The notes below the pieces were generated by a model that saw only the letters and a program-made list of their open reading frames with translations, was not told the origin of the DNA and did no database searches. The position numbers and the translations under genes are program-made. Positions 16,284-23,256 of a DNA stretch of 41,703 nt are shown piece by piece; position 1 is the first letter of the stretch; every line of letters starts with the position of its first letter. Origin of the DNA: a virus. Location: IMG/VR virus record IMGVR_UViG_3300044628_001788, positions 1 through 41,703 of that record; one strand, 5' to 3'.

Positions 16284-17567
16284 TTAGGCTCGGGTCTCAA
16301 GGGCGACGAAACTGGACTGAGTATTGGAACCCTTGTAAGGGGTCAATGGAGTGTCGTCCCACGGGCGAGCGTCGAGACGCATGGTGAACTTCAGAGCGGT
16401 CTGGTCAGTGAGGAATTCGACGTGAGTCGAAGCCATCTGGCTAACGCCACCCTTGGTGATGGATAGGACTTGGCTCAAGTCAGCCAAGAGCAAGTCGCCC
16501 ACGGTTCCGACGGTCGCATTGAATTCAGTTTCAACGCGAGGTGCGGTCTTCAGCATCTGAGGTGCAACACCTGCGATGCCGTTGTTCGGGCGGTACAGGG
16601 CGATACCAGCGGTGCCGATTGCTTGGCTCAACGAATCGAGTTGAGGTCCGCAATCTTGGTTGTGGAACCAGCTGTATCCGTCAGCTGCAGCGTACCGGCG
16701 AGCCCACATTTTGTCGATGTTTGCTGCGACGATGGTGCTTGCGGCCTGTCCGGTTTCCTTGGTGATGTTCACCAAAGAGCCCGAATTCAAAATGCCGAGA
16801 GGCTGGCCGACACCCGTTCCATTGAAGATTGCGTCGCCGATGAGGAAGTTGAATTCCTCGGCTGCACACTTCTCCACGTACGACTGGACAGCGGTTCCAC
16901 CGTCCGAAATGAGCTCTTCGGTCAGGTAGACCAGAATGCAGAGCTTCTTCAGGCGGAGCTGAACCTGTCGCATCTTCGGTGCGGACTTGGTGCCGGTCTG
17001 GCCTTCGCCCAGCCAGTATCCGCGGATACCGCCCTTGCGGCTTCCGTTTGCACGGCTGGTTTCAGCGTTCCGCATGAAAACCAAGTTGTTGCCAGCGACA
17101 GTGTAGTTGTCGGTCAGCGAGAAAATCTTGTTGTTGTAGACCCGCTCCAACATCCGGTCGGAGTATTCGGGCTGCACCATGTACCCGCCGTCTTCAGCGG
17201 CACCAACCGACATGCCTTGGACTGCCTTGTAGCAGCTGGCGTGACGATTTTGCCACTCTGCAGACTTCGAGTCCCGGAGACCGGTCAACAGGAAGTCGCC
17301 GAAAGACTTGAAGCCGCCTTCCTTCGCACCCTTGTACCCGGGGAGGTACGAGTTCTTGCGAAAGTTCTTCATCGTGTTCTCGCCGCGTGACCACAGGTTG
17401 TCGATTCGAACGACGTCCTGAGGCCCACCCTCTTCGATGTAAGAGACTGCGACGCCACCGTCACCACCGACAACTCGGTAGTTGGGCTGGTCGAGACTCT
17501 TGAGGGTCTCGAGAATGGCGGCTTGAGTCTTCTCGACCGCCTGAAGCTTTTGTTCAATGTTCGACAT
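16284..17567 (-). CDS. Major capsid protein, HK97 fold
   Basis: ATG 17567 follows CGAGGTTACA. The 427-residue protein begins with a helical segment (IEQKLQAVEKTQAAILETLK) typical of the delta domain that is removed during maturation. It continues with KSFGDFLLTGLRDSKSAEWQ and GAAEDGGYMVQPEYSDRMLE, the classic start of the folded part. Later landmarks are NTVAGNNLVFMRNAET-like E-loop sequence, TEELISDGGTAVQSYVEKCA, FNGTGVGQPLGILNS, and a C-terminal RLDARPWDDTPLTPYKGSNT. These match the HK97-type order. It follows the protease directly, as in most such phages. Confidence 0.93.
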   Translation of the reverse strand: MSNIEQKLQAVEKTQAAILETLKSLDQPNYRVVGGDGGVAVSYIEEGGPQDVVRIDNLWSRGENTMKNFRKNSYLPGYKGAKEGGFKSFGDFLLTGLRDSKSAEWQNRHASCYKAVQGMSVGAAEDGGYMVQPEYSDRMLERVYNNKIFSLTDNYTVAGNNLVFMRNAETSRANGSRKGGIRGYWLGEGQTGTKSAPKMRQVQLRLKKLCILVYLTEELISDGGTAVQSYVEKCAAEEFNFLIGDAIFNGTGVGQPLGILNSGSLVNITKETGQAASTIVAANIDKMWARRYAAADGYSWFHNQDCGPQLDSLSQAIGTAGIALYRPNNGIAGVAPQMLKTAPRVETEFNATVGTVGDLLLADLSQVLSITKGGVSQMASTHVEFLTDQTALKFTMRLDARPWDDTPLTPYKGSNTQSSFVALETRA

Positions 17568-17585
17568 TGTAACCTCGTAGAAAAT

Positions 17586-19004
17586 TTAGCGTTTGAACGC
17601 CTTCAGAAAGTCGAGCGTAGCCTGAGACGATTTTGTGATAGTCTCCAGCCGTTCACTCACGACACCGTCACCCTCGGTCCTCACGTCGGAGCGAGACTGT
17701 TCAACAAAATTCTGCAGCTGTTGTGCACAGGACTTCAGAATTTCAGCCTCCCGCCCGCGGATATTTCCGGACTGGACAACTGACTTGATTCGTTCTGCAA
17801 TTCCACTCGTTGCGAATCGATTACGGGCCCCTGAGGCGAGAAACGATTTCAACTTCTCGTGCCAGTCAAGCCGGCGTCCGTTCGATACGAGTGGAGTGTA
17901 GTTGTACTTCGGGTTCTGCACGTAAGACTTCGCATACGTGTCTTCAACCTTGCCCATCATCGTCGACAATGCTTCGAGCGTGGTCGCGATAAGAGCCTCG
18001 ATTTCCGGGTTCTCGAGAGTGGTTGCACCCTCTTGGATGTTTACCCGGACTTCGTTGAGTGCGTTGTAAGCGGCTTCGACCAGCTGTGCCCCGTAAGGCT
18101 TTGGCGTCTCTTCTCCGCCGTTGCTCTTCATTTCGCCTTCTGGGTCAGCGGCTGCGTCCGGGCTTTGGCCGGGAGCTGCAGCGGCAACGTCAGGGCTTTT
18201 CCCGGGAGCGGCCGGCGGAGCGGCTGCTGCAGGAGGTGCGGCACCGGGCTTGGTCCCCGGAGGGGGAGCGTCGCCGGGTCGTTTCATTTCTTCGTCTTGC
18301 TTTTTCACTTGACCTCCGAGAGCGTCGCCCTCTTCACAGTCGCACTTCATCTTGTCGTCACAGGCTTTTGCAAACCGCATTTTTATGTCTCTCTTCGTGC
18401 TGTAACCCGGAACCTGCAGCTTGCGTTCAGGGATTACAAGCTCCAGAGACTTCGCGATACCAGCTGAGATTCTGCGGCCGGCGAGATAGCCTTTTGCAAT
18501 CACGTCTTGGACCGCCTCGGGATTGCACCCAATCGGCACCCATGACCACTCAAGCAGATACCACTTGTTGAACCTTTGGACGCCATTGACCCGGCTGGGC
18601 GAACCGATAGGGTCGAACCGAATCGAAGTCGCCCGGATGGTCTTCTCGTTCACCAGCTCAAAAATCTGTTCGGCTTCCAGAAACTTATTCGTGAAGTGAC
18701 AGGTCGCTTTGATGTTTTCGCTGGTGGGGTAAATCTCAAGCTTACCAGTTTCCTTGTCTTCTGAAATGCCAATCGGTTTGGTGAACCCATCAAAGGCATG
18801 ATTCCAGAACACAACCGGATTGAGCCGGTACTGAGTGAGGTCGCAACCGAGCGGGTCCATTGAGTCCCCGACACGGTCCACGGCAGGAGTCGAAATGATT
18901 GCCGAAGCGGTCATTTTGCTCGAGTCAACGTCGACAACGTAGCCTATCTGTGGCAGAGAAATAGTTCCGCCAGTCATCGATAAGTTGTTGTTTTCTTTGC
19001 TCAC
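17586..19004 (-). CDS. HK97-type prohead protease with scaffold-like C-terminal half
   Basis: I prefer GTG 19004, seven bases after GGGAG, over an ATG at 19055 that overlaps the previous stop but lacks a good site. Residues about 18-200 form the protease: ISTPAVDRVGDSMDP, NPVVFWNHAFDG (His69), KTIRATSIRFDP (Ser127) and LLEWSWVPIGCNPEA, fitting the His/Ser catalytic pair of the HK97 gp4/U35 family. A Cys pair region (KMKCDCEEG) and a long Pro/Ala/Gly linker follow. The last 170 residues are helical, like a scaffolding protein. Total length is 472 residues, about twice a plain protease. It should shape the prohead, then cut scaffold, capsid N-termini and possibly the tagged internal proteins. 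Confidence 0.85.
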   Translation of the reverse strand: MSKENNNLSMTGGTISLPQIGYVVDVDSSKMTASAIISTPAVDRVGDSMDPLGCDLTQYRLNPVVFWNHAFDGFTKPIGISEDKETGKLEIYPTSENIKATCHFTNKFLEAEQIFELVNEKTIRATSIRFDPIGSPSRVNGVQRFNKWYLLEWSWVPIGCNPEAVQDVIAKGYLAGRRISAGIAKSLELVIPERKLQVPGYSTKRDIKMRFAKACDDKMKCDCEEGDALGGQVKKQDEEMKRPGDAPPPGTKPGAAPPAAAAPPAAPGKSPDVAAAAPGQSPDAAADPEGEMKSNGGEETPKPYGAQLVEAAYNALNEVRVNIQEGATTLENPEIEALIATTLEALSTMMGKVEDTYAKSYVQNPKYNYTPLVSNGRRLDWHEKLKSFLASGARNRFATSGIAERIKSVVQSGNIRGREAEILKSCAQQLQNFVEQSRSDVRTEGDGVVSERLETITKSSQATLDFLKAFKR

Positions 19005-19051
19005 AGCTGGTCTCCCGCGATTAAATGTAGGCGAATCAGTCGCCCACCGCG

Positions 19052-19348
19052 TCATTGCTTTACAATGAATGTAAAGAATTCAGGGATTACCAGCGAAAGA
19101 TTCTTGTGCCTGATTATGGCGTTCACCGCGTCGAAATAGCAAAGGCGAGTCTTCGGCTGCACCCAAGCCCCGTTGTAGTAGTATTGCTTCACCGAGTCAT
19201 CGCTGTTGAGCTGCATGATAACGACCGGGTGCTTCGCGGATTTGATATACGCCACCGCCTCTCGCATTTGACGAGAGCCGAGAATCTTTGTGGTCGTGTG
19301 AATCTCAAGTTTGCCATGCCAAACTATCCCACCCTCTAACTCAAGCAC
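19052..19348 (-). CDS. Unknown small protein
   Basis: GTG 19348 follows GGAGTGAGCC, with the previous stop in the spacer. The 98-residue product starts MLELEGGIVWHGKLEIHTTT and has alternating strands (HPVVIMQLNSDDSVKQYYY, AWVQPKTRLCYF) and a helix (DAVNAIIRHKN) before a hydrophobic end. It reads as a small alpha/beta domain of unknown role. Its stop precedes the protease gene, whose start is discussed there. Confidence 0.6.
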   Translation of the reverse strand: MLELEGGIVWHGKLEIHTTTKILGSRQMREAVAYIKSAKHPVVIMQLNSDDSVKQYYYNGAWVQPKTRLCYFDAVNAIIRHKNLSLVIPEFFTFIVKQ

Positions 19349-19351
19349 GGC

Positions 19352-19693
19352 TCACTCCGTCATGTATTTCTTGACGTACATTTCGTGGAACTTCCGCCGG
19401 CAAGCGGTTGCACTCGCTCTCATCTTTTTCTGCATCAGGTCGGACTTGAAGAGCGAAGACGCTTTCACGGAGAGCACGTCGAACAGCTTTGCCAGAAGCT
19501 TGTATCGGTCTGAGCTCATGTTCCGAATCGTGACGTATCCGGACGTGCAGAAAAAGTTAGCGTCCAGCATTATCCGGGCCAGCTCCCCGGTCTCCTCCGG
19601 GCTCATTTCTAGCGAGTCGGGCTCGGTGTCGATAATTTCCATTGCCCGGAGTACGGCCCACTGCATCCCGGGAGAACACTTGATTTTTATCAT
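19352..19693 (-). CDS. Unknown helical protein
   Basis: ATG 19693 follows GGGGAGAAATCG, a strong site. The 113-residue protein is helical: MQWAVLRAMEIIDTEPDSLE, SPEETGELARIMLDANFF, then SSDRYKLLAKLFDVL and a basic C-terminus (RRKFHEMYVKKYMTE). No family is recognised. It lies between the MuF-like and protease genes, a place where phages often carry small head accessory genes. Confidence 0.65.
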   Translation of the reverse strand: MIKIKCSPGMQWAVLRAMEIIDTEPDSLEMSPEETGELARIMLDANFFCTSGYVTIRNMSSDRYKLLAKLFDVLSVKASSLFKSDLMQKKMRASATACRRKFHEMYVKKYMTE

Positions 19694-19760
19694 CGATTTC
19701 TCCCCACAAGCGTTCGAAGTGGTCGTGGGCTCTCAGCACTGACTCTACTTGGTAATTCAT
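19557..19760 (-). CDS. Possible short overlapping gene
   Basis: ATG 19760 overlaps the zinc-ribbon stop and follows a strong AAGAGGGACGAA. The frame encodes MNYQVESVLRAHDHFERLWG before it enters the next gene, which it overlaps in another frame for 137 bases; that part is Arg/Gly-rich and looks non-coding. Either a 67-residue protein is made, or only the leader matters, for example by bringing ribosomes to the next start. Low confidence. Confidence 0.3.
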   Translation of the reverse strand: MNYQVESVLRAHDHFERLWGEIDDKNQVFSRDAVGRTPGNGNYRHRARLARNEPGGDRGAGPDNAGR

Positions 19761-19921
19761 TTCGTCCCTCTTGGTATCTTTTGTGAGCTTCCGCATTCTT
19801 TGCAGTAGTAGTACACAACCGCCGGCCTGCTGCTGCCAGCTTTACACTCCCCGCCGCATTCAGTGCATTTGACTGTCTTGGTATTCCAGCGTGGCTTGTA
19901 CTTCCGTTTCTTTGGTTTCAC
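19757..19921 (-). CDS. Small zinc-ribbon protein
   Basis: A GTG at 19921 overlaps the MuF stop and opens a 54-codon frame ending at 19757. The product is basic at its start (MKPKKRKYKPRWNTK) and has KCTECGGEC (Cys19, 22, 26) and YYYCKECG (Cys40, Cys43), the two knuckles of a zinc ribbon. The stop TGA overlaps the ATG of the following short frame. The conserved paired cysteines, coupling at both ends and filling of an otherwise empty 158-base gap support a real gene. It may bind DNA, RNA or a protein; no partner is known. Confidence 0.65.
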   Translation of the reverse strand: MKPKKRKYKPRWNTKTVKCTECGGECKAGSSRPAVVYYYCKECGSSQKIPRGTK

Positions 19922-20505
19922 TCAATCACCGTATGCTCTAAGTGACATCGACACCGCGGGTGTGCTGGAGGACCGTTCTCGAAAATGTCATCAATCAGGG
20001 CACCGCTGAGAGCTGCACAGAGCTCGCACGGCCCAGCCTCCGTTGTCCACACGCTCACGATTTTACGCCGCTTCGAAGCTTCCGCGAACAGGTTAATCAG
20101 GCCCATTGGCAAAGCTTTGTACTGAGTGACTCGAGTTTTGGCGTGCCGGACAGCCAACCCCTCGCCGATAGTCCAGAGCCGGGTCACAATCGTAACCGCG
20201 GCCGTGTTTACCCAAACCTCGTCCAGTTTATTTTCGGTCGACAGCTCAATCATTCTTAAAGCAATCTGTCGCAAAAAGTCGTCAACCTCAGAAACAGGCA
20301 TTCGCGGGATAGAGCGAATATCCAACTGAACCAGCAAGCCCTCGTAAGCGGCTTCGGCAATCTCGAGCATCAGGTCCTCGAGGTCCATCAACTCGAAACA
20401 GTCAATCTTCTGCTCATCCCTTTCGGCACAACAGCAACGCTCGACAATCGAGTTTACTTTTGCGAGCATCCGCTTTTCGTATTCCGGCCGGTTCTGTGGG
20501 TTCAC
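19918..20505 (-). CDS. MuF/SPP1 gp7-like minor head protein, short
   Basis: GTG 20505 overlaps the previous stop. The 195-residue protein ends with the signature of phage Mu F / SPP1 gp7 minor head proteins: KIVSVWTTEAGPCELCAALSG (Cys160, Cys163) and GPPAHPRCRCHLEH (His182, Cys185, Cys187), a likely metal site. The N-terminal half is helical, with Cys24-26 and Cys36. Family members are usually longer and often carry extra C-terminal enzyme domains. Here such domains may be supplied as the separate tagged proteins just upstream. The protein probably binds the portal or inner capsid in a few copies. Confidence 0.8.
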   Translation of the reverse strand: MNPQNRPEYEKRMLAKVNSIVERCCCAERDEQKIDCFELMDLEDLMLEIAEAAYEGLLVQLDIRSIPRMPVSEVDDFLRQIALRMIELSTENKLDEVWVNTAAVTIVTRLWTIGEGLAVRHAKTRVTQYKALPMGLINLFAEASKRRKIVSVWTTEAGPCELCAALSGALIDDIFENGPPAHPRCRCHLEHTVIE

Positions 20506-20711
20506 TTTTCGCTCGCCGGAAGTCTCTGGATATTGAGCGACTTGACCGAGCTTGGCTGCGGGGCCTGTTTCCAGTATCCGCGAGCCAGAACAGAGTCGAC
20601 GTTCACGTTATTGACGACGACGCCGTCTTCGAGCTCAATCCGCCCAACTCGCTTCCCTTCGCTCTCGCGTTCAAGAAACAGCTTGTCATTCCCTCGAGTA
20701 GCAATCAGCAT
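20502..20711 (-). CDS. Unknown 69-residue protein
   Basis: ATG 20711 follows AAAGGACTAACA, immediately after the previous stop. The product begins MLIATRGNDKLFLERESEGK, then GRIELEDGVVVNNVNVDSVL and a basic, Pro/Ser-rich tail. The first half reads as a small beta-hairpin domain. No family is recognised. It overlaps the start of the MuF-like gene by four bases and so is probably translated with it. Confidence 0.65.
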   Translation of the reverse strand: MLIATRGNDKLFLERESEGKRVGRIELEDGVVVNNVNVDSVLARGYWKQAPQPSSVKSLNIQRLPASEK

Positions 20712-20713
20712 TG

Positions 20714-23254
20714 TTAGTCCTTTTTTGAAAGTAGTTTTCGTAGCTCTTTTAGTTTTTGCATCGAACCGGGATATGCCGGCTCGTTCAATTCTGCAATGCT
20801 CTTTCCGTCGCCGTCGTAGTAGTCTTCAAGCGGAACGGATTTCTGCGGCTTCTCGCCCTGCTCGTATCCAATTGCAACGACAATCGGAATCTTGTAGTCG
20901 ATGGCACCCTTTAACAGTTCTGGCAGCGAGCCATTAAAATTTCCCATCCATTTTGTTGCGGTGCCTGTGTTGATTACAATCTTTTCAACGTCGTTCACGC
21001 TCACGCCGCCGTGAAACTGAGCCTCGATGTAACTGTTCGTTGACCTTCCGATTCGGCCGGGTTCGTGCGGTGCGACCGAGTATTCTTTATGGTCGCTGTA
21101 CGGACTTGCTGGCAGTGCGTTGTCGAGCGAGTCTCCGAATGTAACTGTAGACCTGCCCTTGATTTCCTCTTTCAAGATATAAGCAACTTCGCCGTATCCG
21201 TCGAGTGCGATTGAGCCGTGCGAGCCATGCTCGTTGCTGACGTATCCGTAAATCGGCCGCTTCTCGTTTTCGATTTTGTGCGGCACGCCCATCGCGTTCT
21301 TTTCGACGTCCCTGCGTAGACGCTCATTTAACGCACCCTGCGAGTTGCCGGTTTCAAATTGACTCTTAAATCGCCCCGCCTCGAAAATATGCTTCGCGAT
21401 GTGCTCGGGTTGCCTGATTGCAACTCGTGAGTTCTTTAGTATTTCGTTTCTCTGCTCCTCGGCTTCCGCTTTTATTACCTCGACTGTCTTTCCAGCCAGC
21501 AGGCTGTACTTGAATTGCTTTTCAAACTCTTCGCGTAAGTGCTTCGGCGTTCCGTCTTTTATCGCTGCTAAAAGCTTGTCTCGAACAGCGTGCACGTCTT
21601 CGATTGTGTTTAAGTCATCTTCCACCAAAGAGCCGACAATCTTTGCTTTGTCGGTGTCTGATATCGCTTCGTAATCGTACATATCATCCGCTATCCGATT
21701 CAGGGTCATAAAATCATCTTGCGGTTTCGTGTACGTTACGTCCATGCGGCGGCTGTACCGCCTCAAGGCTGTGTCGATGTAATCCTGTGCAGGCTTGACC
21801 TCATACCCAATCTCACCTTCCCGAGTCAGGACCGTTATCTCGTATGGTTCGATATCGCGGAGAATCTGCATAATCCCGTGACGCTGCGAAACGAGAGCAT
21901 CGTACCCTCGAATCCTCGCTTGCTCGCGTGCGATAGCCAGCTTCGGCCGGCCGGTCTCGTAAGCCTCTTTCTGTGCCCCGTCGAGAATGCCTTGGTAGAT
22001 ATCGCTGCCGACATCCAGCACTGACATCGTCGCTTCAATTTTGTGCATCACCTTGCCCGGGACAATCTTCTCTCTCTTCGCCCCGTACAGGTAAGCGTGA
22101 ATCACCGCACTCTCAGTTTTCAGCTGGCCGTTCTCGTACTCCATAGAGGCCCGCTCTTCGCCTGCAGCGGCCGTTCCGGCAAAGCCCCGCTTTAATCCCG
22201 TCTGGGACCTATCCTCGCGGCTAAAGTGAAATACAGTGACCATGCGGGTCCCAGAAACGTCCTTCCACTCTTCATCCTCCCCAAGCTTTTTCAGGTCTCG
22301 GGAGCTCTCGGCAAACTCGGGCACCTCCATCGGCTCTGTCGGGCCGCTCAGGCTGCACTCGCCCGCTGGTCGACTTCCGCCGGGGTTGTCCTTTCCTCCC
22401 TCGCCGCCACAGTGGCCGTGATTACCAGAACCGGGCCCGCCCTTCGTGAGCCCCATCCATTTAGCAAAGGCCTTGTAGCGTCGCTTCGCGTTTCGCTCGC
22501 CGATATCCGGGACCCGAATGAAAACCGTGTTGCCAACGGAGATTGCATCCTCTCCGCCGGTTATCTCGTCGCCGGTTCGCTTGTCGTAAAAGTAAGCCGC
22601 GGTCTTCGGATTGTAGCCAACCGGGGTCCAGTCCTCGAAGTCTTCCGGCAACTCGCGAGAGGTCTCGAACTTCCCTTTCACTGTGGCAAGCGGATACTTA
22701 TTGCTCTCGCCTGTCAGAATTGTCTCCGCACCTTTTTCGTTGGAGGCAAACACAACCTCTCCGGACAATCTCACAATTGAGTCATATCCGATTGGAGTGC
22801 CGACGCTTTTCCCTCCGGTGTACTTGTGCACCGTCACGACGTACTTCCCGGTGCTGTTGTATGCGGGAATGTCAATCCGCAATGCAACGGGAGTTCCGGG
22901 CTCGAGGCTTCGGTGGGCACCGAATTTATCTTGCTTGTTCTTGCTCAGTGCTTCCTTGTACTCTTCGTCCGGGCCGAGTTTTGCGTACTCGTGATTACTT
23001 GTTCCTCCAACCGCCTCGAACTTCTCGCCGCCTCTCTCTTCAGCACTCTGCTCGCCACCACACTCGCTAGCCGGCTTGCTCCCGCCCGGGTTATTGTCTC
23101 CGCCTTCTCCACCGCAATGTCCATGATTGCCTGAGCCGGGACCGCCTTTGACAATCCCCATCCAAACAGCGAATCCTTTGGCGTGCGACTTCTTTTTTCG
23201 CTTACGCTCCTGCTCGAACGACTCTGTCGGAAATGCCCAAGCTTTCTTTGCCAC
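20714..23254 (-). CDS. 846-residue tagged protein with two tags and C-terminal ART/DUF3626-like domain
   Basis: The GTG at 23254 comes two bases after the previous stop. A basic N-terminus leads to module 1 (36-67), a strand-rich domain (about 75-265; ALRIDIPAYNSTGKYVVTVH, GYDSIVRLSGEVVFAS), module 2 (271-301), a domain with VTVFHFSREDRSQTGLKRG (about 330-480), and helices. Then come AGRFKSQFETGNSQG (about 620), EKRPIYGYVS, RSTVTFGDSL and SYIEAQFHGGVSVNDVEKI (about 740). The last four motifs match the order in DUF3626 and related domains of phage minor head proteins, which I recall as ADP-ribosyltransferase-fold. The FHFSR domain could be another ART-like or toxin-related domain. Like the two upstream proteins it probably belongs to a set of head-borne effectors; its function is not proven. 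Confidence 0.75.
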   Translation of the reverse strand: MAKKAWAFPTESFEQERKRKKKSHAKGFAVWMGIVKGGPGSGNHGHCGGEGGDNNPGGSKPASECGGEQSAEERGGEKFEAVGGTSNHEYAKLGPDEEYKEALSKNKQDKFGAHRSLEPGTPVALRIDIPAYNSTGKYVVTVHKYTGGKSVGTPIGYDSIVRLSGEVVFASNEKGAETILTGESNKYPLATVKGKFETSRELPEDFEDWTPVGYNPKTAAYFYDKRTGDEITGGEDAISVGNTVFIRVPDIGERNAKRRYKAFAKWMGLTKGGPGSGNHGHCGGEGGKDNPGGSRPAGECSLSGPTEPMEVPEFAESSRDLKKLGEDEEWKDVSGTRMVTVFHFSREDRSQTGLKRGFAGTAAAGEERASMEYENGQLKTESAVIHAYLYGAKREKIVPGKVMHKIEATMSVLDVGSDIYQGILDGAQKEAYETGRPKLAIAREQARIRGYDALVSQRHGIMQILRDIEPYEITVLTREGEIGYEVKPAQDYIDTALRRYSRRMDVTYTKPQDDFMTLNRIADDMYDYEAISDTDKAKIVGSLVEDDLNTIEDVHAVRDKLLAAIKDGTPKHLREEFEKQFKYSLLAGKTVEVIKAEAEEQRNEILKNSRVAIRQPEHIAKHIFEAGRFKSQFETGNSQGALNERLRRDVEKNAMGVPHKIENEKRPIYGYVSNEHGSHGSIALDGYGEVAYILKEEIKGRSTVTFGDSLDNALPASPYSDHKEYSVAPHEPGRIGRSTNSYIEAQFHGGVSVNDVEKIVINTGTATKWMGNFNGSLPELLKGAIDYKIPIVVAIGYEQGEKPQKSVPLEDYYDGDGKSIAELNEPAYPGSMQKLKELRKLLSKKD
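22352..22444 (-). repeat. Cys-tag module 2 in 846-residue protein
   Basis: Residues 271-301 read KGGPGSGNHGHCGG, EGGKD, NPGGSRPA and GEC after AKWMGLT. It divides the first added domain from the FHFSR domain. The same protein therefore looks like two tagged units joined end to end. Confidence 0.9.
23054..23149 (-). repeat. Cys-tag module 1 in 846-residue protein
   Basis: Residues 36-67 read KGGPGSGNHGHCGG, EGGDN, NPGGSKPA and SECGG. Cys positions 12 and 30 are kept. The module follows AVWMGIV, the same W-h-G-h-h junction as in module 2 of this protein. Confidence 0.9.
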
Positions 23255-23256
23255 TT

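Noticed and set aside
16470-17390. A 306-codon plus-strand frame opposite the capsid gene
   Set aside because: It is the antisense shadow of the conserved major capsid protein; no plus-strand neighbour or ribosome binding site supports it.
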